NCBI GenBank assembly: GCA_001600455.1
Contig: BCKC01000003.1
Coordinates: 1,736,001-1,800,000 of the forward strand
Direction: 5' to 3'
Length of the DNA stretch: 64,000 bases
Source of the DNA: Endocalyx cinctus
Lineage: Eukaryota; Ascomycota; Sordariomycetes; Amphisphaeriales; Apiosporaceae
Made by a program: the position numbers and the translations under genes. A model generated the notes under the pieces. It was given only the letters and a program-made list of their open reading frames with translations. It had not been told where the DNA came from and made no database searches. Below are positions 12,124-23,328 of the stretch, in pieces. Within the stretch, counting starts at the first letter, position 1; each line of letters begins with the position of its first letter.

Positions 12124-12564
12124 GTGGTTGAGAGCGCTTCCCGCAAAGAGGATTCTGAAGTAGCATATGAACCAATACTTCCCGCTAAAAGTACGCATCA
12201 AGTTGTCGCTAACTTCGTAAAGCACCCGCGTAGCGGCTTTTGTCGATTCCCTCTTGAGTTTTCTAGTCTTCAACTCACCTCAAATCCTCAAACGTTCTGG
12301 GATAGGCAGGGGAAGACTTACTTCGGAGTTTGGGCATTGAAGTTGTCCTTGATAACCCGCGTGCACGTAGGCAAACCCCTTCGGAACCACATTCACGCAG
12401 ACTTCATGTTTGAAGTGGTCGAAGGGGCAGATCCCATCGATACATTCATCCGGAACGATCTGCAGGCTGTTACTACTGCTCTGTCGGGTTTTGTCCCAAG
12501 CAGTCTTCTAACCTACGAAGTTGCGAAGCTAGGCGCTAACATACATCATCAAAGAATATCTTAA
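12124..12564 (+). CDS. Doubtful small gene (146-aa frame; a minus-strand reading is also possible)
   Basis: A plus-strand frame of 146 aa is open from ATG 12124 to 12564. I recognise no domain, signal peptide or membrane segment. The minus strand of the same DNA also looks gene-like: a frame over about 12514-12317 is preceded by a TTAG acceptor and followed by a GTAAGT donor at about 12316, and encodes a small Cys-containing stretch (motifs DECIDGICPF and HEVCVNVV). A further minus frame lies at 12273-12052. The region sits just left of ambiguous bases and may be a degraded element. I cannot decide which strand is coding, or whether either is. Confidence 0.25.
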   Translation: MVESASRKEDSEVAYEPILPAKSTHQVVANFVKHPRSGFCRFPLEFSSLQLTSNPQTFWDRQGKTYFGVWALKLSLITRVHVGKPLRNHIHADFMFEVVEGADPIDTFIRNDLQAVTTALSGFVPSSLLTYEVAKLGANIHHQRIS

Positions 12565-12675
12565 AAGCTTCGAAAAGCTTGTAATTAATACTCGCCATTA
12601 CCAAATAGCCGCCTATTTAAAACGGTCGTTCTGATAACTATAAACGTTGTACTTCAAACGTTTAAAGCTTAAGAA

Positions 12676-12693
12676 CGACTTCTTAAGAAGTCG
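12676..12693. repeat. Perfect 18-nt palindrome CGACTTCTTAAGAAGTCG
   Basis: Both halves match exactly. It lies directly before the ambiguous bases, as a hairpin or transposon end might. A related palindrome, GACTTCCTAGGAAGTC, occurs at 53660-53675, and a half site, GCGACTTCTTAGG, near 40572. Confidence 0.75.
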
Positions 12694-12701
12694 CTCCCTT
12701 A

Positions 12702-12717
12702 NGTTTTTNTTNNNTTN
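12702..12717. other. Ambiguous bases (low-quality assembly position)
   Basis: N bases occur at 12702, 12709, 12712-12714 and 12717, inside a T-rich tract followed by a long poly-T. This is sequence uncertainty, not biology. Confidence 0.95.
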
Positions 12718-13445
12718 TCTAATGTTTTTTTTTTTTTTTTTGGTTTATCCAATAAACAAATATTTACCTTACGCACTCAGATTTAAAGCGGCGTGGTTCA
12801 GGTAGGAGAGCCCCGATTTGATACAAGTCGGTACATCTCGTTTATGGTAAGGTCGGGAATCAAGGATTATGATTACCTAAATCACCGTCCAACGCGGAGT
12901 TACGAATCAAGACTTTGTCGTCATTATTCATGCGTTTGTGTACGTATATTATGTAGTGTAGATCCACTGGTAACTCTGGATATGATTGTTATGATGTATA
13001 TTCATGAGGGTAGAGTTATGCATTAATCCGATATCATGTTGAAATAGGGGTTAAGAGAACTGCAATTTGTTTTTAGTTATACAATATCATTTTCTTTGGA
13101 CAAGCCAGCATGCACTGCAGAATTCCAGGTCTGTAATATGATCAAACCTATCAATATATTATAATTTCTCTACTTCTAAAAGTTTATCATATACCTTTTA
13201 AAAATACCTCTCTGTCCAAAAGACTGAATTCCCCACTGCATCTTTAGCTCATCTCACCTAACAAGATGTTTCCCATTGGTTGCTCCATACACCGTGGTTA
13301 ATCCAATTTCCAAAAAAAAAACAAAAAAAACAGCCTAGATCATCTCATAAGCTTAGCCCAAAGATAACCTATACGTAGGTTCGTACAAATAAGATAATCA
13401 TCCTAAAGCATCTGCAAATGTAGTCAATTGTGTACCACCAATCAT
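12718..13445. other. Intergenic, AMP deaminase 3' flank
   Basis: About 730 bases of AT-rich sequence with a poly-T at about 12725-12741 and an A-rich stretch at about 13312-13330. The open frame 12793-13026 has no recognisable content. Confidence 0.45.
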
Positions 13446-16400
13446 TTAGTTAGACGGTTCCTCCCTACCGCCGCTCCTCCTAGGAACGCTACGCGAGGAA
13501 ACCCCATCGTCCGATTCATGCATAGAGGTTTGGCGTATACCATCGCGTCTTGAAGCTCTTGCCATCATCCCGGGGAGGTATCGAGGTTCGTGACCCGAGA
13601 GGTGCATATCACGTAGGCCATCAGTTGGCCAAGGGGGTTCTCTGTGTGGGATATTGGTGGTAGAACCCGGCATGCTGTGCGCGTTTGGAAGAGTAGCGTT
13701 CGAGACACTACCGTTCGCCCCAAGGTACGGACTGGCCCCTTCAGGCTGTGGCTCAGACCGTGGAATAGGGTGAGTATGCATTTTCTGGTCGGCCGAAGCA
13801 TGGTTGCCACTGGCCAAGTTTACCTTAAGGAACGACGTCGGGGAAGCGGGAGCAGGAGCAACTGCGGGGTGATGCTCATGTACTTCGTGTTCTTCATTCA
13901 TTGATGTATAGCGTGAAATCCTGGTTTGATTGTAAGCAAAAACGTGAAACTCAACCTGAACAATATCCGGATAACTCACATGCGATGCTCCTCCAGCCAG
14001 GTATGATACCTGAACTCCTCTCTTCGATCTGGCACGTTTGTCTTGATCATCTTATTTCCTTCCCTTCCTGGCAGGTTGAATTTTTCTCCGAGCCATTGTT
14101 GTTTGACAGAGTACTCATACCCACTCTGCTTTACCGAGTTCTTAGCCAGCTCGCACATGTCCACTGGGCTGAGCTTATAAATCTGTGCCGCCACCGCATA
14201 TTCTTCCATGAGGGGTTCCTTTGTATACGCAAACTGCAAAGGATCGTCTGTAGATAACGAGACGTTTAGACCGCGACGGAAGTACTGATGAAACGGGTTT
14301 CTCTCGTACGCCAGAAACAGGGCATTGTTACTAAGAGGTGACATAGCGATACCAATCTGCTCAAGGTAAAATATATACTGCAGCAGTGGTACTTTCCTCA
14401 AAAGCAGACCGTGACTGATGCTGTGGCTGCACAGCAAGGCGACGGCCAAGTGCTCGCTATCACCGGCTTCTCCACAATGCGGTCTAAGCAGAAAAGTGTT
14501 GAACCCGCGCTGACGGCGCCAAAAATTAAGCGAGGTCATATTAGCGAACAGATAATAAATCCAGTAACTGTAGGGCGGGTTCTGCGCAGAACTCCATTCG
14601 CTTGGTACGGGGAACTTCTTGTACAGGCGACGCTCCACCTTGCTCTCGTCATCCACGCTATCAAAGCCAATAACTCTCTGTAGAAAAACATGAAGCTTTG
14701 GGTGGCTCTGCGGATCCATGGTCACCTCAAAGAGGGGCTGGAAGATATTTCTGACCACTTGGTCGAAGGAGGTCATCAGGTTGGTAGCTTTGAAGACATC
14801 GAATAATCGCGGTATTTGGATGAGCCAGCGGACATTGTGCGAGAATAGCTTATTATCGACAACCCAAGCCGCAAGTTTATCCCACTCATCTAAAGATCGC
14901 CCATAGATCGATATGCGCCACTCGACCATCTGGTATTTGCTAGATTCGAGATCAGCAATAACTTCTTTAGTGATTTCTGCCAAATATCTCCCTTTGATAT
15001 GGTTGTCCGTCTTCAGGAAAATGGTCCGGAGTCTAGACTCTCCGATCGGGTTATATTTAAGGTTGAATTTGTCGAATCGATGAAATGAGTCGGTGTGGGC
15101 CTTGTATAGTAGTTAGCGCGCGAAGGCTGCCTTCTAGCCGTATCTCAGGGGGGGGATAAAACCTACGTGCATGTCAAGAGTATCAATGCTGAGATCGTAC
15201 GCAGTCAAGTTTATGGATTCGAATACTTCCTTCAGAGTAAGGTTCTTACCATCTCTAGATAGGACGTACTCATCTGGGCACTTCTTCATTTTGCTCTTGA
15301 TGAAACGCAGGAGATGCTTTTGATTCATGCACGCCGAATGGTGAACGTGCGTATCGACTTTTCTCACATTGTAGAAATCTCGATGGGGGACTTTCTTGGT
15401 GTCTGCCGTTTCTTGGTATTCATTGAGCAGGGCATAGAGATTAAATTTGCCCTCCAGGTACTGAAGCCGCCGGAAAGCAAAACTTTTACTAGGACCATCT
15501 GAAGAAACCGACAAGATTTGTTCCAAGTCCATGTAAAAGTCTTTGAGAGTCGGGACGCCTACAACAGGGGTATTAGCCTTATCGGCGGCGGCGTTCTCAA
15601 ATACCTGGTAGACGCCGTTCTCGTCAAGACGAAATGTGAACTCGCTGGCGGCAGGTAGAGGCATAATATCTTCCATGTCGAAATCTTCACCGATGTCATG
15701 GCCAGGCTTCCGCTTCTTAGACGTTCTCTTGGCCTCGGCTTCGGGTGCTGTCGACTCATTCGCGTTGTCATCTACCGACGGACCTGGCATGACTACGCTG
15801 TTGCTTATACTATTGTTTCCAGTAACCTGACCGGGAGTGTTAGCATTATGAGGAGCCTGAGCCCAAGCCGGTTCGGGTGGCGCTGGGTAAATATCCCAGC
15901 TCGGATCGTCTTTAGGGTTATCACCATCCCTTTGTAGCGACAGGCGAATATACTTATGACGAATATCGAGGACCTTTTGGATATTTTGAAAGATAGCGCT
16001 TAGCTCTGCGGTAATATGAGGATCATTATCCATCAGACCAAAGGCCGATGATGCTGCTGCACCAGGTAATTCCATACTTTGGCCTACGGTGGCATCCGGC
16101 CGTGAGTCGCTCGAAATCCCGTGTGTAGGAGGGGTTGACTTCGAGCTGTTGCGGCCATCTAATGCAGGCCTGGTCGCAGTTCGAGGAACTGGATCCGATG
16201 GACGAGGCTTTCTGTCGAGTCCGGCGATTTCGGGGAAATCATAGGTAGCTGATGGCAGAGGAGGAAAATTCATGTTATTTAGCCCGGATAATCCATCGTG
16301 ACCTGATGATAAGTCATGGGGAGACCTTGAGAGAGGTATAGCACCGACGCTAGGACTACCGTGCGGTGTGGTTTGCGTATGGCTCCGGATGCTCCCTTCC

Positions 16401-16777
16401 GACTTTATCTGGTCAAGCTGACTTCTCTGGTAAAACAGTTTCGCGTCGGTTTGCGTCATCTGTCGTTCAGCAACAGGGTCGTAGAAGGTTGTCTTTCGAG
16501 GTAAATCTCGGGGTAACATGCCATCCTCCATTTCTTCTCCTTGGGTTTCAAGAGAACCCGAGCGGGGTGAGTCAGCACCGAGGTTTTCTCCATTTTCGGA
16601 TTCAGAGTCGTGTTCGATTGCGTGAGAAGAAGTTTCTTGCACATCCGAATCGTACTCGGCATGATCGCGAGTGGAAGGAAGCTCAGAGGAACTAGTAGTG
16701 GCTAATATGGACGTCCCAAGTCAGCTAACTACTTCATACATAATATTCCAGAAAGAGAGAGTTAACTAACGGCACAT
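13446..16777 (-). CDS. amd1: AMP deaminase
   Basis: Deaminates AMP to IMP and ammonia in the purine nucleotide cycle. Proposed exons: 16777-16771 (7 nt, ATG TGC C), 16701-15167, 15100-13980 and 13920-13446, giving 1045 aa. Introns 15166-15101 (GCTAAC branch) and 13979-13921 are well supported. The catalytic half is clear: the metal-binding HVHH motif near residues 454-457 ([18 protein letters not shown]), [17 protein letters not shown] across the splice join, [11 protein letters not shown], and [10 protein letters not shown] near residue 797, the deaminase active-site signature. The N-terminal ~440 residues are Ser/Pro/acidic-rich and poorly conserved, as in other fungal forms. The tail is a low-complexity extension. 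The first 7-nt exon is the weakest part: the long frame has no ATG before about residue 23 of this model, so some upstream exon is needed. Confidence 0.9.
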
Positions 16778-18043
16778 AGTATCAACAGAAATACCAAAGC
16801 CTGACAGCTCTAAACTACAATTTAATGATCAAGTGGTAACCAAAGAATAGCGAACGAAGAGAAAATATTTCAAAAGTTACTATATAAAATAATGGATAAG
16901 GTAGTGAACTGCTTTTTTTTCATATAGCTTAAGTGACACTAAAGGTAGGAAAGCTAGTCACAAAAAACGTAGGGTAAGGGCCTAAATACTAGCAAAAGTG
17001 GGAAGAGTATAAGGTACTTATTTATATAGACTTTTCGTATTCAATGGATTTTCATTGCGATGATCATGAGCTCATTTGTGTATTGTCACTCTAGCTTCAT
17101 TTCTGTGTAATTGTATTACTTTGAAGTCTAAGATCAACGTTATTATTCACCGTCATTTCATCCCAATAAAAAAAAAAAAGAGAAGAAGTGTGTATACATG
17201 TAAGTACTACATCCAGGGTAACCCAGTCAGTACTGTGTAGGTATTCGAGTCACACAGCCCAGTTTACTCAAGTCTAACCAGCTTCCGAGCCTATAAACTC
17301 AGCACCTGCCTGCCTTTACGCCCAAGACGGTTCTTGGCGAGCCGGGGCTACTAGGCCTGCTAGGGTATCTACCTAATTCATACATGATACCCCTGGACTG
17401 TATTTTTATCAGTAGCAGTACCCCACCTAAACTAAAGAGGTTTTAAGCTATAATAGCAGGTAAAAACGCGTCAGATTTAGAGAATTCGATGCGGATTCTC
17501 GCGTTTTGTTACTCCGGTGGAGGGGCCGAGGGGTAGATATGCCCCTCCCTTAATTATTACTCAAAAACCGACCAATCAATCTTGCATATGTAATGTATCT
17601 ACATATGTATAATATCCCTAGATATAGATATAAAGCTTTACGTACTAATAAATAAAATATAAGTCTTAGATCAAATCTCTAGAGGTGTTCGTAACCTAGT
17701 GTAGAGATAATGGATGACAGAGACTCAGAGTTGAACAAATGGAGAACAACCTAACAAGCTGACGATTCCCTGTTCCTAATATGTCATAAATCAGAGAACC
17801 GGTTCCACCCACCTTTGCCTCCGTGGCTCCCTTTGGTTTACGCTACAGGCTCAGCACCGCTGTTCGCCGATGTCCTGCACCGAGACTACACGCAACCAGG
17901 CAACATTGCCGATGTTAATAATATTCATAGAGTAAGACATAAATGTAGATAGAAAATGAATTATATCAACTATCTATTCTCTGTCTCGCTACCGCTACCT
18001 TTGACAAAACCAAGAAATAATGGTCAGGCTATGGCTTTACATC
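16778..18043. other. Intergenic, AMP deaminase promoter and transporter 3' flank
   Basis: About 1.27 kb. An AT-rich sequence with an A-run at 17167-17179 and TA-rich patches near 17600. No coding signal on either strand. Confidence 0.5.
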
Positions 18044-19544
18044 CTATAAACGCTTGGGTTTGATACCTGCTATTTTCTGAGAACCTGGTTTCTTCTTAGA
18101 GTCCAGCGAGTATAGGCCTCCTGCCGAAAATACCACGACGGCGCCTATCAGAGTCCCCGTAGCTAATCGGTTGCCAAACAACCAGATACTGAATAACAGG
18201 CTGACCAATTTGCGTATGTTAAGCACAATCGTCACAGTCAATGCTGTAGACGTCGCCGCCAAGAGATTGACACCTCTTATACAGGCGTATTGTGTCAAAA
18301 CATTCAAGGCCAGGAAAACAACCTGACTGGGAATGTAAATGCTTTCCACCTTCTGACGCAACACGTCCGGTAGGGGAGTAAGGTCAAATTCTTCAAGTGA
18401 CCACGGCAGTGTCAACGGTGCGCTGCTTGCTAATCTCTTGAACTGGCCAATTAGGGGTTTGGCGAACGGGATAAAGAGGGGAAGCGATAATATGTGTGAA
18501 TAGAACAAGTTTTCCTTCCACTGTGCACCGTATTGTCGATACGTCTCTTCCGTATATAAACCCATAATTGCAGATAACGTTTGCGCAACGAGAAGAATAG
18601 CGAGGCCAGTGTTGAAACTTGCGGTAGAGCCTTCGTCACCATCAGCTGGCGCCTCCTGAAAGAACGTCAGCAAGATCCTAGGCAAGTTTAATTAATTCTC
18701 TTACCTTAGATTGAGCATCGGAAATAGCGGCCGTGATGACACCAACTGTGAGTAAAAGGACGGCAATTACTTGGATACGTGAATATTTTTTTCCATATAG
18801 ACTTCCTGCTATCATGGTAGTGATGCTACCGCCCGATCGTAAAATTATATGGACTGGGACAGATATATCGTAGCTAAAGGCATGATTGTTCAGGACGTTA
18901 ATACTGAAAAATAGCACGATGTTGATAAGCCAGCGACTGATCGGAACGCGGTTTGGTCGAACAAAGAACGGCGGTCGGGATGAATCGAACTGGGAGATGT
19001 ATCCGGTAATGGCGACAAACAGAAATTGTACGAAGGTCAATAGCATTCCTAATATAAGTCTCGTAAGCTTCTTGCTTGCATGCATGCACAACAAACGCGG
19101 GCGCCCTACCGCTAGCTGGCTCAACCCTATTATAGGTGTTAGTAAAAGAGAAATAGTATTTTATTTTTATTTCGAGATGAGCGAGGCTTACTTGATGATG
19201 GCTTCGAGCGCAAAGACCTATAATGTAATCAATCAGTCATTCATACTGAGTACTGAATACCGAATTATATGACCTCAACTCACATTGGAGCAACAGCCTC
19301 CAAAAATGAGACTCAACATCAATCCTACTGCTAGCCATTGTGGTAGGGTGTCGATGAGGATATGACCGACAAGCCCCGTAAGCTTAGAGGATAACGTCCG
19401 TTGATCATCTATGCCGTACAACTCGGCCTTCTCGAGCGAAGGCCCGGCATTGATCGTCTTGTGCGTCGTCGCATTGGTGATTTTGGGCGGAGCGTGCGTT
19501 TCTCGCAAGGTCTGCCGTTTTCGGGGGGCCGATCGGCTCGTCAT
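18044..19544 (-). CDS. yea4: UDP-N-acetylglucosamine transporter, SLC35B4/Yea4 type
   Basis: Five exons: 19544-19284, 19217-19192 (26 nt), 19126-19110 (17 nt), 19048-18705 and 18655-18044. All junctions keep frame and give 419 aa. The two micro-exons supply VFALEAII and KVEPASG, which bridge GGCCSN and MLLTFVQFLFVA exactly as in the nucleotide-sugar transporter family. The multi-pass hydrophobic pattern fits ten membrane segments. The family-specific block GLYTEETYRQYGAQWKENLFYSH lies in the last exon, and the end is a basic Lys-rich tail. Yea4 moves UDP-GlcNAc into the ER/Golgi lumen in support of chitin and glycan synthesis. The cytosolic N-terminus of about 60 residues is basic and disordered. 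Confidence 0.9.
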
Positions 19545-21296
19545 CGGGGTCGAGATCGTATAAAAAGGTAATCGAGAATATATTCGGGTAATAACTAGTC
19601 GACGAGGCTTTTTAAAGTGAAGGGGTAAAACTTCTTGGTTTTCAACGCGTGGTAAGGTTTATGGCCACCTGTTCTCACTTTCAGATGGCTGACGTGATCA
19701 GACGGGAACACAGTGGGCAATTATTCAGTGTGGTATTCCTGGAGACAAGGGGGGAAAGAAAGTATACAAAGTTAAACAGGAAAATTGAAAATCGAAAGCT
19801 GTTGTAATTACATGTCAAGTTCCAAGTAGTGCTCAAAAAAGGTGTGATACACATTTACACATAATGGATACTTTGTACACGGGCAGAGCGGGTAAGAATC
19901 CGACCTTGGAAGTTCAGAACCATTTGATCCGGTGCCTGGCAGGAAGCTGTAATTAAGCTTATTACTTACACTAGATCACAGACCGCCACCTGGTCATTTC
20001 CCGTCAACCTTGCTAATATGTAACCTTATTAGGTAAGTACTCAGAAGGTAGGCCGGGCTGGCTGGTTGGATAGGTCAGTATATATTCTTAACTGTAGTAG
20101 TCTATAGTTACTCCGTATTTTACTACTACTACTTATAGCAGTTATATCCTTCCTATCAATTAGATATGAAGTCTATGTATGGAGTAGTTCAGGTACTTAT
20201 GTCCATACTAACTTTGGAAGTATTTTAAGTAAGTAACTAGAGTAAGTACCTATTTAAGTCACCAAAGGAATAATACCCTATCTACTTGTATGGATTTAGG
20301 TATGTATATTGGATTTGCATATTTCACTCTTTTTTTTTTCCTTTTTTTTTTCTCCGGCCGCTACCGTCGGAGAGATCGTTCCGGATCTTCTAGACCTCAT
20401 TCTCTCTCTCTCTCTCAAAAAAAAAAAAAAAAAAAAAAAATAAGCATTTATTCATCTACATAGTAGATACCTTAAACCTATTAAGACATACTAAACTCAA
20501 CCTTAAGGCATGGATATCTCAACAACCTCTAAAATCCAAACTACATATACACGATCTCTCAAATTGTTCAGTCCGGTGTATCTTAACAATATTTATAACT
20601 TGAAACGTCTAGCAATTTATACAACTTTAGTTTCCTGCATTAGAATTTTCAAACATAAATCATCTCTCGCGCAACAGTTATCACCATATTTTATCGATTT
20701 GTCTACTACAAGCCAGTCGTGATGCGATCCTTATTCCACTTGAGGTAGCGTGTCAACGCCCGTTTGACATTGACCCTAATGCCTATAATCTGCCTTTAGT
20801 AAGTCTCTATGCCCCACGATGATGATGATGATGATAACCTATGTAGGTCCAACCCAGTGCCCCATCCGTCTTCGGCCCATCAACCATCTTGTCACTGCAT
20901 CACGCGTTCCTCTTTTTTTTTGGTTTCAGTTTTTTTTTTCTTTCTTTCTTATACCCGGCCACATAGAACTGCGCTTCTCATTGCTAAGATAGCCCCTGCC
21001 TGGTATAGAATCAACTTTCCGTATGCATCATTGTGCTGTAACCCCAACGTTTATCCTCTCATCAACGCCTAAACTTTCTTTTGAAACAAACCAGTACCTC
21101 TGGCTAACAGTACCACCACACCTACCGACCGGCTATGGGATCTCTTGCATCTAAGGTAGCATTTGAGATCAGGTTAACGGTATAGCATTTGCCGCTCTCG
21201 TAGAGTTTGGTTCGTGGCGGCTTGACACCGTGAGACTAGAATCAGAATCCCACCTGCCAGACACCAGATTGAGCTCATAGCGTTGCAGATATTACC
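19545..21296. other. Gene-poor AT-rich stretch with microsatellites
   Basis: About 1.75 kb, transporter promoter on the left and phosphatase subunit 3' flank on the right. It contains (CT)n at about 20401-20416 followed by a poly-A of about 24 nt (20417-20440), poly-T runs near 20331-20351, a GAT repeat at about 20819-20834, and the 9-mer TACTCCGTA at 20109. Small plus-strand frames (20510-20722, 20809-21072) have no recognisable content. Confidence 0.5.
20401..20440. repeat. CT microsatellite followed by poly-A
   Basis: An alternating CT tract of about 16 nt runs straight into about 24 A bases. Confidence 0.85.
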
Positions 21297-23328
21297 TTAC
21301 AAGGCAGAGAATACGAATAGCTGTATCCAATTAGCTTCGCGAGCTGATAAAAGTTATAAATGTTCAAACTTACGTTATTCGTTGCAGCTATTGCGATACT
21401 GTCTTCGAATGGATGCCAGCTCATATGCAGAATCTTCTTGTTGAAATCAATCTGATCCGCGTCTGTCTCTTTCCGCATCCGTTGCCCTTGGCCTGCCCCA
21501 GCAGCTGGACTGCCAGCGCGCGAGCCACCCTTCTTCCCGCCGTTGGTGGCCGTCGGGCTCGTAGACGAATTTATCGGTGTGGGGATGCCTACTTTCTTAG
21601 CTTTGAACGCTGACTTGTCCGCTTGTAACACGACTTCGACCTCCTTTTCAGGATCTGAAGGGTATATCATGAAGTTGTTGTTGTAACTTCCCGTCATGAC
21701 GTTCTTGGCATCTCCAGAAAAGACGACCTCAAATTTGTCGAAGATACTGTCATTCTCATACGTATCACACAACCGAGGTCGAAGATGTTCGTGAATAGGG
21801 ATCGTCTTCACCGGCTGTCGTTCCATATTGACATCCCAGATCTTCACCGTTAGGTAGTCGCGAGACAGGATGTATCTGCCATCGTGTGAAAAACGGACAT
21901 CAGAAATTGATGAGATAATTTCCGAGAAAAACGATCTCGAGGACGGGTCCTCTTCCTGCTCAAACACTGTTCATTCTTGTAAGCTCCAACTGTAGAAATC
22001 GAAGGCAGCCACGCCAGGAAAGTAAAAAAAAAAAAAAGAGGGAAAACAGAAAGCAGAGAAAAGGATTCCATACTCTTTGCGTGCTGGTCGCATAAGGCAC
22101 TCTCTCGCATATCAGCTAGCTTGATAGTGCCCTTCGAACTGGCATACATGAACCAATTGCAACTCATAGGGTGGAACTCGGCAGCAGTAATGACCTCGGT
22201 CAACTCCTCCATGTTTGCTGGTTTAATATCCACGATGTTGAAGCTCTGATCTTGTATGTTGAGGTTCCAAAGGTTGATACGCAAGTCATCGCTACTTATG
22301 AAGGTCTCCCCGTCGCTGTTGACCGAGATACTGTTGATGTGGTAAGCATGGGCATTGGCATACGTTCGACGGGGTACGGCCGCAACCACAGTATCGTGAT
22401 GTGTCAAGCGGGGCAGTTTCAATTCGCTAGCGTTCTTGAAAGTCGATTGAGGTATCGATCGTGGTGCACCTCCTCCTGCGCCAGCTACGTTGCCTGGAGT
22501 CAAATCATGCGACAGATTATTCTCGGCTACCACCTTCAACGATTTCTCGAATACTTTCCATAACTTGATTGTCTTATCGTTGGTTGATAGTAGGTAATGA
22601 GAAGCATTCTGACGGCGGCACCATTTAATTTTGTTTATCTTCTCCTCAATTTCCAGCGACTTGAGATAGTCAAATTCAGGTTCATGTGACTGAAATTCGG
22701 TATGGAATTTGTATTCGCACGTTTTCTTCTACATCGGGTGTTAGTGAGGTGTTTCCCGTGACGTAATTCATCGTAGCATATATCATATGAACTAACCGTT
22801 TCGTTCCTCTCAAACAATACCACTCGTCCTCCTTTGTCTCCGGTCGCAAGGTAATTACCGGTATGGTCGAATTCAACTGTAGATATGATATCGGCTAGAG
22901 GTACTTAAGTTAGCAACGGCTTGGTGTGCATAGCTATCTACATAGAGCATATATGCGATGCACCACGAGGAGAGACAAAAAGATCGCGTGACTTGGCCAA
23001 ACGAATGGACTTCATGCGAGGCGTACCTTCTGTAATATCTTCTACATCTCCCTTATCACCGAAGCACCTATAGATGAGAAGGTTAGGAACATTTTTGTGG
23101 TGACATGTGTCCAACAGCTAATGGACTAGCCCCTCGGTATATCAAGAACGACGCTGGTTGGGCAACGATACACGACAAGGATAATGATTTTGGGTAGCAG
23201 AGTAAACGGAAAGAAAAAGGAATATAGCGAAGTTATAACGACGAGGGTAACAAGGGCTAAAGCGGGATTACGATATAAACATACTGAGTGAACTTCCAGG
23301 TGGGCGAGTTTGTATCTGCTTCCACCAT
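21297..23328 (-). CDS. cdc55: Protein phosphatase 2A regulatory B subunit (B55/Cdc55)
   Basis: Six exons: 23328-23285, 23067-23027, 22894-22797, 22728-22074, 21966-21374 and 21320-21297, joining in frame to 484 aa. It is a WD-repeat beta-propeller. The start [15 protein letters not shown] leads across two small exons into [37 protein letters not shown]. Later B55 hallmarks include [58 protein letters not shown] and [15 protein letters not shown]. The last exon is only 24 nt and ends NLFVFSAL. B55 directs the PP2A catalytic subunit to substrates in mitotic exit and checkpoint control. A fungal-specific low-complexity insert rich in Gly/Ser/Ala/Lys lies just before the last blade. Confidence 0.93.
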
